Positions 1-9,400 of a stretch of 58,043 nucleotides of DNA are shown one piece after another. A model generated the notes under the pieces. That model saw only the letters and a list, made by a program, of their open reading frames with translations, had not been told where the DNA came from and ran no database searches. Where the stretch lies: the NCBI GenBank assembly GCA_043820875.1, contig JBDRDI010000039.1, positions 1 to 58,043 of the forward strand, given 5' to 3'. Position numbers and translations under genes: made by a program. The DNA comes from JBDRDI01 sp043820875 (GTDB lineage: Bacteria; Patescibacteriota; Patescibacteriia; Patescibacteriales; UBA12075). The first letter of the stretch is position 1; every line of letters starts with the position of its first letter.

Positions 1-361
1 ATATATTAATTATATATGGATAAAATATAATCACTCCCATAATAACGGCAACAAGAGAGGCAAACATCACGGCGCAAGCCATGATGTCTTTTATTTCCTT
101 GATATAGACGTCCATACGCGGTTTCAAAATATCAACAACACGCTCCACGGCGCTATTCATAATTTCCGCGAGCATTACAAAGCCGATGGCCAAAACCAAA
201 AAGCACCATTCAAAACGAGAAACGCGGAAATATGCGCCCAAAAAAATTACCAGCGCGCCAACAGCGCTTTGCACTCTCAGATTCTGCTCTTCGCTCATCA
301 CTCTCGCAAAACCGCGCAAGGCGTATTGAAAACTCTTAAATAAACGTTTTATTTTTATCAT
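1..361 (-). CDS. dgkA: Diacylglycerol/undecaprenol kinase, DgkA family (3' end cut by window edge)
   Basis: Small integral-membrane lipid kinase, expected to phosphorylate diacylglycerol or undecaprenol with ATP. Reading from an ATG at 361 gives 120 codons without a stop before base 1, so the gene runs off the window; the family is usually 120-150 residues, so little is missing. The family signature is visible: FEW, a hydrophobic stretch, then LAEIMNSAVERVVDI, matching the E-x-x-N-[TS]-A-[IV]-E-x-x-[VI]-D catalytic motif, with hydrophobic segments on both sides. The N-terminus MIKIKRLFKSFQYALRG is the usual amphipathic start. The gene begins 4 bp after the ybeY stop, so it is very likely cotranscribed with ybeY, a common neighbour pair in bacteria. 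Whether the substrate is undecaprenol (Gram-positive type) or diacylglycerol cannot be told. Confidence 0.88.
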   Translation of the reverse strand, partial: MIKIKRLFKSFQYALRGFARVMSEEQNLRVQSAVGALVIFLGAYFRVSRFEWCFLVLAIGFVMLAEIMNSAVERVVDILKPRMDVYIKEIKDIMACAVMFASLVAVIMGVIIFYPYIINI

Positions 362-365
362 AATA

Positions 366-779
366 TTATATTTTAAACGCAGAGAGGCGGGAAATAAATT
401 TCTCTCCCAATACTTCCATCTCTCTCGCGCCTTTTTCAGTTTTATCACTATATCCAATCAAGTGCAAAAGGCCGTGGATTAAAATAAATACCAATTCTTC
501 CAAAAAATTTTTTCTCGCCATTTTTGCCTGTCTTTTAATTTGCGCGCAATCAATAATTATCTCGCCCAAAAATTTACCCTCGCCACTGAAAGAAAGAACA
601 TCGGTCGGACCGATTTTTTTTCTGTATTTCAAATTCAAATCGCGCATTGCCGCGTCGCCGACAAAAGCGATGGAAACTTCATGGTTTTCTTTTTGATAAT
701 ATTTTAAAAACTTTTTTACGGTGTTTAAAAGAAATTTCTCCGGAATTTTTGTTTTGGTTTTATTGTTAATTTCCACCAT
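366..779 (-). CDS. ybeY: Endoribonuclease YbeY (16S rRNA maturation factor)
   Basis: YbeY is a metal-dependent single-strand endoribonuclease for 16S rRNA 3'-end maturation and ribosome quality control. At 137 aa the length is normal. The conserved arginine loop (LKYRKKIGPTDVLSF, residues 50-64) and the metal site HGLLHLIGYSD (102-112) are present. The family motif is H-G-x-L-H-L-x-G-[YH]-D-H with three His ligands. Here H102 and H106 are kept, but the third ligand position is Asp112 (GYSDK instead of GYDH), so the zinc site is predicted to be His2-Asp. The gene lies 6 bp after the 786-1838 stop and 4 bp before dgkA in one minus-strand run. I see no frameshift, so the substitution looks like a lineage feature and not decay. 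Confidence 0.9.
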   Translation of the reverse strand: MVEINNKTKTKIPEKFLLNTVKKFLKYYQKENHEVSIAFVGDAAMRDLNLKYRKKIGPTDVLSFSGEGKFLGEIIIDCAQIKRQAKMARKNFLEELVFILIHGLLHLIGYSDKTEKGAREMEVLGEKFISRLSAFKI

Positions 780-785
780 AACTTT

Positions 786-1838
786 TTACATTCCGATTTC
801 CAGAGAATTAAACATCATTTTAAAAATATTTTCATAATACAGATTGCTATTCTCTCCGGTATTGTAAAACAAGGTGAATATTCTATCCGACTTATCGCTT
901 GTTAAATAAACCGTCAAGCCGTCTTCGTTTTGAATCGCGGTCCAACCGTTTTTCACAAGCATTTGGCTGTCTTTGATTTCTGTGACACTGAATTGTTCTC
1001 TATACCAGTCGTCCAGCATCCTACCTTCTGTATTTTGTCCGGCAACAACTTGAATAAATTGTCCGTCTTGCGTGTTAAACATTATTGAAGAAACGCCGCC
1101 GACATTGTTTATGCTCCAATCTTTAGGATAATATAGATAATATCCGTAGGCTGTATTTTCATATCTTTCTATTCCGGAATTAACCATAATTTTTTCAGCG
1201 CCGTCCGGATTATAAAGAGCAAGAACTTCGGTCAGGTCACTATAACTATCCAAATCAGAATCCTCCAAATCGCTTCTGGTTCCAAAAATACTTTCTTCTT
1301 TGTCGCCCAAGCCGTCTTGATCGGCGTCCAAAACGATTTGCGAAGTATTTTCTTCTTGAACTTCTTCTTCGGAATTTGTGGAAGAAGCGGATTCACTATT
1401 TATAATGATTTTTTCAATATCACCGGTCGTGTTTTCTTCCTCTATTGTTTCATCAACCGTATCTACGTTGGACAAAATACCGGAGTCTTCTTCTTGTTCA
1501 ATCACGTTTTTGTCTTCTGGTATTGTTTGAATAAAATTATCTTCTGTTCTTTTTTCTTCTTCCACTATTATTTCATTTTTTGTTTTTAACAAACCCATAT
1601 TTTGCTTCTTAAACAAAAAGAAGTAAGCGCCAACCAAAATAACGGCCAAAATCAATACGCCGCCTGCGATAATAAAAATTCCTTCGCTCTTGGCTTTGTT
1701 CGTAGCGGTTCGAAAATTTAAAAAACGTTTGGGCATAGTATGCACCACAACATCTTTAATATCAACATCATCTTCTCTTTTTACAAATTCTCCGTGACCC
1801 AATTTGGAATCTTCTTTTTTTGGTTCGTTTTCAGTCAT
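786..1838 (-). CDS. Membrane-anchored protein with TSP3-like calcium repeats and a PsbP-like C-terminal domain
   Basis: No specific function is recognised. Layout of the 350 residues: a charged cytoplasmic N-terminus with the motif GHGEFVKRED (14-23), one membrane segment at about 54-76, an acidic Ser/Glu/Thr-rich linker (85-168), a thrombospondin-3-like acidic repeat (171-212, DADQDGLGDKEE and DSDLDSYSDLTE) that should bind calcium, and a C-terminal domain (220-350) opening with YGYYLYYPKDW, the start seen in PsbP-like extracellular domains. It should sit in the membrane with the C-terminus outside. The neighbour at 1851-2720 has the same plan and a related N-terminal motif (GQGHFVKEE), so the two look like diverged paralogues in one transcript, 12 bp apart. 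A role in envelope organisation is inference only. Confidence 0.8.
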   Translation of the reverse strand: MTENEPKKEDSKLGHGEFVKREDDVDIKDVVVHTMPKRFLNFRTATNKAKSEGIFIIAGGVLILAVILVGAYFFLFKKQNMGLLKTKNEIIVEEEKRTEDNFIQTIPEDKNVIEQEEDSGILSNVDTVDETIEEENTTGDIEKIIINSESASSTNSEEEVQEENTSQIVLDADQDGLGDKEESIFGTRSDLEDSDLDSYSDLTEVLALYNPDGAEKIMVNSGIERYENTAYGYYLYYPKDWSINNVGGVSSIMFNTQDGQFIQVVAGQNTEGRMLDDWYREQFSVTEIKDSQMLVKNGWTAIQNEDGLTVYLTSDKSDRIFTLFYNTGENSNLYYENIFKMMFNSLEIGM

Positions 1839-1850
1839 AATTTTATAATT

Positions 1851-2720
1851 TTAGGGAGTTAATTTTTGTGGCAACTTACCTTCTCCGTTTGGATTATAGC
1901 CGTTTTTTACTTCTTCACCATCACTATAGCCATCACCGTCAGTATCGGAATTGTTGGGATCGGTTTTGTATATGGTAACTTCTTCCAAATCAAACAAGTC
2001 GTCATGATCCGTATCTATCAGAAAAGGATCTGTGCCAAGTTCCTCTTCTCTTCGGTCGGACAACCCATCTTGATCAAAATCATTTTCAGCCTCAATACCG
2101 ATTTCGTTCAAATTTGATTCTACAGGTTCTGTGCTGTCAATTTCCACGTCCGAGGAATTTATTTCAATTTTTGGCGTAATATTTTTGTCCTCTTCCACAA
2201 CGTTTTGATTCAAATCTTTTGAATCTATAATTATTTCTTCTTGACCGATAAAATATTTATACCCGAAATAAGAAGCGGCCGATATGCCAACAAGGCCCAA
2301 AAATAATATAACTAACAAAACAAATTTCTGCATCTTTCCGCTTGCCGGTATTTCTTCAGTTTCCGCTATTTGTGTTGGTCTATTCTCGGAGCGGAATACC
2401 GCCGGTTTTTGTTTTTCAACTATCGGCTCTCCTTCTTCGGCAAAAATATCTTCCAAATCTTTTCTGGATTGCGCATTATCAATCGGTGGTGTGACAGGAG
2501 CAGGCTGGCTTTTCACGGCCGGATGATGAGTTTCTTCTTTTACAAAATGCCCTTGACCGGCACCCATCGGACGGTTGGTTTCGGTTTCAAATGGCGTTTC
2601 CGTAAAACTCTTATCCTCTTGTTTCGGAAATAACGGACGCGGAACAGGTGCTTTTGGCGCAACCGAATTATTATCGGAAGCCACGGGCGGATTTGATTTT
2701 TTGGTTAAGTCGTCAAACAT
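1851..2720 (-). CDS. Membrane-anchored TSP3-repeat protein, paralogue of the 786-1838 product
   Basis: A 289-aa protein of unknown role. The N-terminal 130 residues are Pro/Glu-rich and probably disordered in the cytoplasm, including GQGHFVKEE (56-64), similar to GHGEFVKRED in the next gene. One membrane segment lies at about 131-153. After an acidic linker, residues 214-280 hold three thrombospondin-3-type units (DFDQDGLSDRREEELGTD, DTDHDDLFDLEE, DTDGDGYSDGEE), each with alternating Asp residues in the D-x-D-x-D-G pattern that binds calcium. It lacks the PsbP-like tail of its paralogue. Upstream (2721-2842) is an AT-rich gap with a 12-bp palindrome and a hairpin, so it may start the transcript that continues to dgkA. 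Such TSP3 units usually act as rigid calcium-stabilised stalks. Confidence 0.8.
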   Translation of the reverse strand: MFDDLTKKSNPPVASDNNSVAPKAPVPRPLFPKQEDKSFTETPFETETNRPMGAGQGHFVKEETHHPAVKSQPAPVTPPIDNAQSRKDLEDIFAEEGEPIVEKQKPAVFRSENRPTQIAETEEIPASGKMQKFVLLVILFLGLVGISAASYFGYKYFIGQEEIIIDSKDLNQNVVEEDKNITPKIEINSSDVEIDSTEPVESNLNEIGIEAENDFDQDGLSDRREEELGTDPFLIDTDHDDLFDLEEVTIYKTDPNNSDTDGDGYSDGEEVKNGYNPNGEGKLPQKLTP

Positions 2721-2748
2721 AAATTAATAATTTTAATTTTTAAAATAT

Positions 2749-2789
2749 AAACACGTGTTTGGACTGCTGTGTTTTAACAGCTTTTGTCC
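2749..2789. repeat. 12-bp perfect palindrome plus hairpin between the methyltransferase and TSP3 genes
   Basis: AAACACGTGTTT at 2749-2760 is a perfect palindrome and could be an operator for the gene starting at 2720. Immediately beside it, 2761-2789 folds as GGAC...GTCC outside and GCTGT...ACAGC inside. It may be a processing or termination structure after the methyltransferase gene, but no clear U-run follows it. Confidence 0.35.
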
Positions 2790-2842
2790 GTCGCATATTT
2801 ACGTATCTTTATGGCCACCGATTATAAATCTTTAAAAATATA

Positions 2843-3682
2843 TTATTTCTCGGCAATAACAAATAAATTATCCACGTTTACTTTATGGGCGGATGTAAAA
2901 AAAATAATCTTAGAAATATAAAACCAAAAATTTTTTAACAATTTTAAAAAAATATTCTTGCTGCCAGAGACGCTTTGAATCGGTTTGAGGTGGATAAATT
3001 TTATTTTTTTGAAATTATTTTTTGCAAGTAGCACTTTGATTGTTTTTGGAGTATATATATTGACATGATCTTTCGCCTCCATGTAATGGGCATGCGGATT
3101 TACGTTTTGAAAAATTTTTTTTAATTTTGCCTTAAAGAGTTGGACATCGGCGTTAGGCGTATGCATAAAAATAAAACCGCCTCTTTTTAATATTTTATTT
3201 AAATAACGAAGCGATAGATGCGGATTCGGAATATGTTCTATAACGTCCCACAAGGTGATGACGTCAAAATAATTATCCGGAAAAGAAGAATCTTCCACGC
3301 GACCTCGAAAAACATTTTTTAATTTCAAACTATTTTTCGCGAATTCTACCGCGGGACCAGAAACCTCATATCCAAAAACTTCCCAATCCGGATACGCGCT
3401 ATTCTTTTTCACAAAATAACCGAGGCCGCAACCGACATCTAAAAGTTTTCCGCGTCCGCCGCAGATAAACTTTTCGCAAAAATCTTCATACATTTTTTCA
3501 TGAGCGTCTTTCCACCAAAAATGGTCTTCCGCGACAATCCGCTCTCCGTAATAATCTTCATAATCATCCTTTTGCCGATAAGAAGAAAAAATATGCCCGC
3601 AATTTTCGCATTTTAAAATATCAATGCCGTTTTCCCTAAATACCGACTTACTTTCATTTTTCCCGCACAAAATACATTTCAT
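2843..3682 (-). CDS. Class I SAM-dependent methyltransferase with N-terminal zinc ribbon
   Basis: The 279-residue protein starts with a zinc ribbon of two CxxC pairs (Cys3/Cys6 and Cys25/Cys28), then a Rossmann-fold methyltransferase with motif I DVGCGLGYF (82-90), a motif II acidic region, and the post-motif DVITLWDVIEHIPNP typical of Methyltransf_23/11 proteins. The C-terminus (about 225-279) is hydrophobic and basic. I start at the ATG at 3682, which places the first zinc knuckle right at the N-terminus; an in-frame GTG lies 15 bases upstream. Proteins of this build are often found in sugar or glycan-modification clusters, but the substrate cannot be inferred. The next gene upstream ends 30 bp away on the same strand. 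Confidence 0.85.
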   Translation of the reverse strand: MKCILCGKNESKSVFRENGIDILKCENCGHIFSSYRQKDDYEDYYGERIVAEDHFWWKDAHEKMYEDFCEKFICGGRGKLLDVGCGLGYFVKKNSAYPDWEVFGYEVSGPAVEFAKNSLKLKNVFRGRVEDSSFPDNYFDVITLWDVIEHIPNPHLSLRYLNKILKRGGFIFMHTPNADVQLFKAKLKKIFQNVNPHAHYMEAKDHVNIYTPKTIKVLLAKNNFKKIKFIHLKPIQSVSGSKNIFLKLLKNFWFYISKIIFFTSAHKVNVDNLFVIAEK

Positions 3683-3712
3683 ATATTTAAATAACACTAT
3701 TTTTTAAAAAAA

Positions 3713-4132
3713 TTAATTTTTATTTTTAATCAACTTTTTTATTCCTATACCGATTCCATAACCAACGGCGAGAAGGCAGAGCATCAAAATTAAAAATCCA
3801 ATATTGTCTTGCAGGGCATATTTATCAAAATCTGTAATTATAAAAAGAATCGATAATAACCAAAATAAAAAAGTTCCGATTAAATAAACTTTCCAAGCTT
3901 TTTTCTGTATAAATATCGCAAAGGAAAAAATAGCCAACAAAAAAATATAAAAATAAACAAAACCTTCCGTAACGGCTCTTTCATCACATAACCCAATGAA
4001 AATATCACATCCTTTAAACTCCCAAAAAAACCTATGTAATGCTCCGCCTACCGGCGCCAATATCAACGCCAACAGTATAGATCCGCAATAAACGCTGATT
4101 ATTGTTATAATATCTTTCGTTTTTTCACTCAT
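3713..4132 (-). CDS. Small multi-pass membrane protein, unknown function
   Basis: A 139-residue hydrophobic protein with about four predicted membrane segments (roughly 9-29, 58-77, 82-102 and 110-130) and a basic C-terminus (KKLIKNKN). A loop between the first two segments carries two cysteines (GCDIFIGLCDE). I do not recognise a family. The gene is 6 bp from the stop of the lipase-like gene and on the same strand, so it is probably cotranscribed with it and could assist an envelope process, but nothing in the sequence shows a catalytic role. Confidence 0.7.
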   Translation of the reverse strand: MSEKTKDIITIISVYCGSILLALILAPVGGALHRFFWEFKGCDIFIGLCDERAVTEGFVYFYIFLLAIFSFAIFIQKKAWKVYLIGTFLFWLLSILFIITDFDKYALQDNIGFLILMLCLLAVGYGIGIGIKKLIKNKN

Positions 4133-4138
4133 AAATTA

Positions 4139-6421
4139 TTATAAATTATTTTTTAAATAATTAATATCTTGTTTAATTATATCACCTCCATACTTTATTA
4201 TCCAATCTTGCTTTTCGTAAATATTTATTAACTTTATCATAACCTCGTATTTTGTTTTAATTATTTTTTTCAGAATCTCCGCATTAGGATTGTCTTGATG
4301 CTTTTCAATATATTCCTTTACCCATTCCAAATCTTTTATTAACGTATTTTTAATCCGTTCCCGTTTTATAATATTTTCGCCGTAACATCTTTTCACGTCA
4401 TCAATCGCGCTGTCTATACTGGATATTATCATAAAATCAATTTCTTTTATTGTTTCATTGCCGGCCATGTCTACCGCGGTAATTTTTAAAACATGCGCGC
4501 CGAGCCTTTGATAAAACAAATCAACCGTGGTTGTTGATAAAATATTTCCGTCCAAATATATATAAATATTTTCTATTCCGGAAAAATCATCGGTTGCCGA
4601 ATAATCAATCGTCAAATTTTCACTATGTAAATACTTTTCCCCTTCAATCGGATTGTTTATCGCTATAACCGGCGGAATTTCGTCTTCCGGCTCCAAATCG
4701 CCAATCGGATTTTCTTCGTTTTCATTATTATAATTAAAATCAAAAGCATGATTTTCATTCAAGTTGATATTACCGGTAAAATCTTTGGTGATTTCTTTTT
4801 CTTCACTGATATAATCTACTTCCACTGCATATTCGCCGTTATCAGTTCCTTGTAATTCTATTTTATATTCGCCCTGTTCCGGATTTATAATCACGGCGAA
4901 TTCCGGTTCATTAATAAAGCCCGTATAAAAAGAGTGTTCTATTTCATTGATATTCACATTATTTGTAAAATCTTTACCCAATTTTTGGCCGCTCGGAGAA
5001 GTAATCACAAAATCAGCCGGAGAATGAATGCTAATTACTAATATTTCTTCCGGCTCCGGCGTGTTGTTAATTTCATAAATTGGCATTGTACCGGTTAAAT
5101 ATGATATCACTTGTTTTTGAGCTTCTGTCGGAAAACTATCATGAGAAGCATCATTAATTACAGATACAGGGAATGGCAATGAACTAATATTTGGCACCGT
5201 TCCATCGCCAGCTAAATTTATTGTCTCTTCTCTATATCCATGTTCCCACATCGGACTATAATCCTCACCAGAACTTACTTTAATCACATTTATGGTATTG
5301 TCGCCAGTATAACCAGTAATGTTTAATGCGCTTATACCACTGTTTAAAAATTGATTTATTTTTTCTTCCGAATTCAAGTATTCCAAAAAATCATTATATG
5401 GATAATTGTCAGGATAATTAATTTTATCGTACGGCCTTAATGATATGCTGTCCATATCTTGCAGATAAATGTAATCTGGCAATAGTTCTTCCACTGATTT
5501 TACTCTGTCTTGAATATAACTAAATAAACTATCATAACCAAACAAGTGAGCTTCAGAAATAAAATATATTTTTGCTATTTTTTCTTGATAACTTTCAAAT
5601 CCTGTCGCTCCTTCCCATCTTAAATAACTCTTCGGCACTCCTTTGTGCGGAGTCCCTAAAAATACAATCTTATCAACATCGTGGTCATAGTAATCGCTGA
5701 CAACATAATACCGTGTCACAAGTCCGCCCATGCTATGAGCCACAATATCAACTTTATCACTGCCGGAAATTGTTTTTACTTCATCTATTTTTTGTTTTAA
5801 AAATTGCGCGGTTACAACATTGGAATTGCGCCATTGGTATGGAAAAGCGAATAAAGTTTTATTCTCTTCATAGCCGGCTTGGAGAAAAGCGTCCCATAAA
5901 TTATCATAGGTGTCAAGAATTGGATCCAACTTCCACTCGCCATCAGAATACCAACTCCCCATAATCCCTGGCACAATAATGATCGGATTGGACGCAACAG
6001 CGGGGATATTAAAAGTCTTATTGTAAAAAACTGTCCCAGCTGGCCAACCTTCGCAACCATCTTCTTGACCATCGTCCAATTTAACGCTCTCATCTCCATA
6101 ATGAAGCCAGAGCGGTCCAATACCGCGACATCCGCCCTTTGAGTCAATAGCAGATACCATTAACACGTCTCCGACGCTAGCTTGAAAATTAACCGGCTGA
6201 TTATTGCAACTAGCCCAGTGCGGATCTATATCGCTATAAATCAAATTTCCGTTCAAATAAACATAAATATCATCGTCAACGCAAAAATTGTCCGTAAGCT
6301 GCGATCCACCGGAAAGTATAAAATTTCCGAAAGCAGCCCGCGCCACATTCACATCCGCGGCGGAAAAGAAAAACAGCGCGAAAAAAACCACAACGCAAAA
6401 TACAAATATTTTTTTCAACAT
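4139..6421 (-). CDS. Secreted alpha/beta-hydrolase (lipase/LCAT-like) with Ig-like C-terminal region
   Basis: Predicted exported esterase or lipase of 760 aa. Residues 1-30 form a signal peptide ending near ARAAF. A beta-rich N-terminal domain (31-140) carries several Cys. The hydrolase domain starts at NPIIIVPGIMGS (about 145-156), a typical oxyanion-strand motif, and has the nucleophile elbow VAHSMGG with Ser230. GDGTVP around residue 405 and NDASHDSFP around 425 supply likely Asp and His of the triad, as in LCAT/PGAP1-type lipases. Beta domains follow, including an Ig-like unit (PPVIAINNPIEG...DDFSGIENIYIYLDG, about 580-665), then a helical tail of about 90 residues. The substrate may be host or environmental lipid, which would suit an organism with little lipid synthesis, but that is inference. 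The gene is 62 bp downstream of the 2192-aa gene. Confidence 0.8.
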   Translation of the reverse strand: MLKKIFVFCVVVFFALFFFSAADVNVARAAFGNFILSGGSQLTDNFCVDDDIYVYLNGNLIYSDIDPHWASCNNQPVNFQASVGDVLMVSAIDSKGGCRGIGPLWLHYGDESVKLDDGQEDGCEGWPAGTVFYNKTFNIPAVASNPIIIVPGIMGSWYSDGEWKLDPILDTYDNLWDAFLQAGYEENKTLFAFPYQWRNSNVVTAQFLKQKIDEVKTISGSDKVDIVAHSMGGLVTRYYVVSDYYDHDVDKIVFLGTPHKGVPKSYLRWEGATGFESYQEKIAKIYFISEAHLFGYDSLFSYIQDRVKSVEELLPDYIYLQDMDSISLRPYDKINYPDNYPYNDFLEYLNSEEKINQFLNSGISALNITGYTGDNTINVIKVSSGEDYSPMWEHGYREETINLAGDGTVPNISSLPFPVSVINDASHDSFPTEAQKQVISYLTGTMPIYEINNTPEPEEILVISIHSPADFVITSPSGQKLGKDFTNNVNINEIEHSFYTGFINEPEFAVIINPEQGEYKIELQGTDNGEYAVEVDYISEEKEITKDFTGNINLNENHAFDFNYNNENEENPIGDLEPEDEIPPVIAINNPIEGEKYLHSENLTIDYSATDDFSGIENIYIYLDGNILSTTTVDLFYQRLGAHVLKITAVDMAGNETIKEIDFMIISSIDSAIDDVKRCYGENIIKRERIKNTLIKDLEWVKEYIEKHQDNPNAEILKKIIKTKYEVMIKLINIYEKQDWIIKYGGDIIKQDINYLKNNL

Positions 6422-6483
6422 AAAAATTTTTCAAAACTAAATATTTTTTATCCGACTCGCCAATTAAATAAAAACCATTGTTT

Positions 6484-9400
6484 TTACTTCGCAGCCACAC
6501 TCACTTCACCGGTCGGAGCGCTTTCAATATTCGCTTGATTAAACGACTTGATTCTAAAATAATAAGTGATACCTGAATTTAAATTCGCGACTGAATAAGT
6601 TTCAACGCGATGGTCAATGGTCTCTCGTGTCCATTCTTGTGAAGACGCGGTTCGGCTTTCAATAATAACTCCTGCCACGCCTTCGGCAGGCAATGTCCAA
6701 TTTAAATCAATTGTCCCATCCTCTGTTCCCGCTTTGGCGCTAGGATTGGACGGCGTCGCAAAAGGAGCCAAGTTCACGAGTTCCGCTTTTTCGGAAAAAT
6801 TTCCGGAAGTATCATAAGCCGCGATAGCCACTTTATAAATTACGCCATTCTTAACATCACTGATTATCGCGCCCCATTCCAAACCGATATCGGACTTGTT
6901 GGCATAATCTGTGGCGCTCTTTTCTGCCCAAAACACTCTGAATCCGGCCAAATCATTATTTGCCGCAAGTGTGGCATCTTTTGTTTCAGACCAGTCCAAA
7001 TCAATATTTTTATCTCCCGGAACGGCCTTAAACAAATTGCCGTTTACTATGACTGGAGAGGCGGTGTCTTGAATTTTTACCGAAATCTCTGAAGAAAGTT
7101 CACTTTCCGCGCCGGTAATACTGTTTTTTGCCGAAATAACGAAATAGTATGTCGCGCCTTTTTCCAAGGAAAAAATATAATAAGGACTGAACTCGCTGTG
7201 ATTTTTCGTTTCGCTGACAGATATATTATCAGAATAAGAGCCGGATGCTTTTCCGTAATAAATAACATAACTGTCTGCGTCAGGAACCGAATCCCACCAA
7301 AAAGCCGCGTTATCTCCTTCCTCTGTTTGGCTGTCGCTAACGTTATAAAGAATCAGATCTCCAATCACGGGAACTGATTCGCGGAAATAATAAGCTTCTT
7401 TAAACACACCATCACAAATTCCTTTCTTTTGACAATCCGCATCATACGCGCAAGTTCCGCCATCGATTAAGTCTGTTTGACAATGGCCACTTACACAGCT
7501 GATATTAGTTGTCGGCACATTGGGTACGGCGCAACTTGATTCATCCGCGCATAATTCATTGTTATAAAATCCGCCACGACACCTCCACTCTGATTTTCCT
7601 TTTATTAAAGTGCTTCCGCTCAATATTGCCGGTAAATCATCGTATGTCCCGGTTACGCCGGCATCACGGCAATAATATATTTCATAATTCGTATTACCAC
7701 AACTGGCGGAAGGAGGATTGCAATTTCCGGACGCGTCTTTCCACGGCGACCAAAAACCGTCGGAGTCTATTGGCGGCCACGGATTATCACAAATAAAAAC
7801 ATAAACATCTGCTTGTCCGGTGAACGAGGCGCTTGACGTGACAACGTTTGCTGTTGCTGAAACGCTTGTTCTCCAATCTGTTATTCCGTCCACGGCTTGT
7901 ATCAAAACGCGATTGGACCCGACAAGAACGGCAGGACTAATGTCTTTAACAATATCTTCATTACCTATGGACCAGTCCCATATCCAACTGTAAACGCCCG
8001 GAAGAGAAACCAATTTTTGACCGTTGGCGCTTAAGGATTGGGCGATAAAAAGTTTATCTCTATCGCGCGCCGTATCAAAAGTTGAATCGTTTGGATTGGT
8101 ATCAATTTCATCCAGATCGTTGGTCGTTGTTTGGAATAAATATGAAGAAGGGTTCACTTCCACACGGCTGATTTCGCAAACACCATTGTTTCTGGCCTGC
8201 TCCGGCATGGTAGTGAACATGGAGATATGGGCTCGGCTGAATTGCGCCCCGCTCATTGTTTCCGTATCATTGCCGTTCATCCCTATGCCCCAATAATTTT
8301 TTACGCCCTCGGAACTGTCTAAATTTTTGTCTCCCTTTACTATCACATAATATCTTCTGTCTCCGTCCAGTACTTTGTTCGGTTTGAACTCTAATATGCC
8401 ATGCTCGGCCGCGTTGTTATATCCGCCGGTTGCTCCGGTTATGGCGCAAAAATTATGTGTCGGATCCGGCGTCTCATAAGCAACAGCGGATTCTATCGGG
8501 AAAATTGAATAAATTGATTTTGCCAATCTACTGAATATGTTTGCTATAATAAATTTATTTTTATTTTTATTCAAATCATTTAAAGAAATATATGTTGTAT
8601 CATCCGGGCATAAATCCGCTCCATAATCTCCAACGATAATAATATTTCCGGAAAAACTGGACACATCCATTTTTTGGTCAAACTCAACGGAGATAATTGC
8701 GTTGCGACAAATATTTACGGCATTATCAGTCGGCGCAGTTTCAGTCGGAGCGACACTAACCACGTTGGGTCTGGCGCGACAGCAAGTATCACGTCCGCAA
8801 CCGGCCAATTCCGCCTCTCCAGACGGTGCGCATTGACTATCATCACTGCAACCGCAACACAACCCCCTTTGTCCGCCCGCGCACGGCTCAGCTTCGCGGC
8901 AATCCAAGATTGAGTTAATATTAGTGCAAGAATCAGGTGAGGCTGAAGTGTCACAGCAACAAGAACAAGTCGTATCATTCGGAACACAATTTCCGCCCGC
9001 ACAACCGCTTTCTCCGATACAACTATAAGGGTTTGAACAAAGCAAACCACAATTTCCGGTTGATTCATCAAAGCACGATTGACCTCCGATCGAACCGCCA
9101 TTACCACATTTTGATGAACAGATATCCAGTGACTTGTATGTCCCGGAAATATCCGGACTATTTTCGCAAGTTATCGGATCAGTTTGTGTACAATCATAAT
9201 ATGGACAATAGGCAAGTCCGTTGCCTCCCGGAATTGACGATTCATCTTCATCTACTCCGCGACAAGCGGAATTTTTCATATTGTCTACGCAACAATATTG
9301 ACTATGAGTTGAACACTCATTACTTGTAGAAAGAGCTCCGCAGTCGCGACAAACTCCTTGCGGATAATCCGCGCTACTTGTATCACAATATTTTCCGGAA

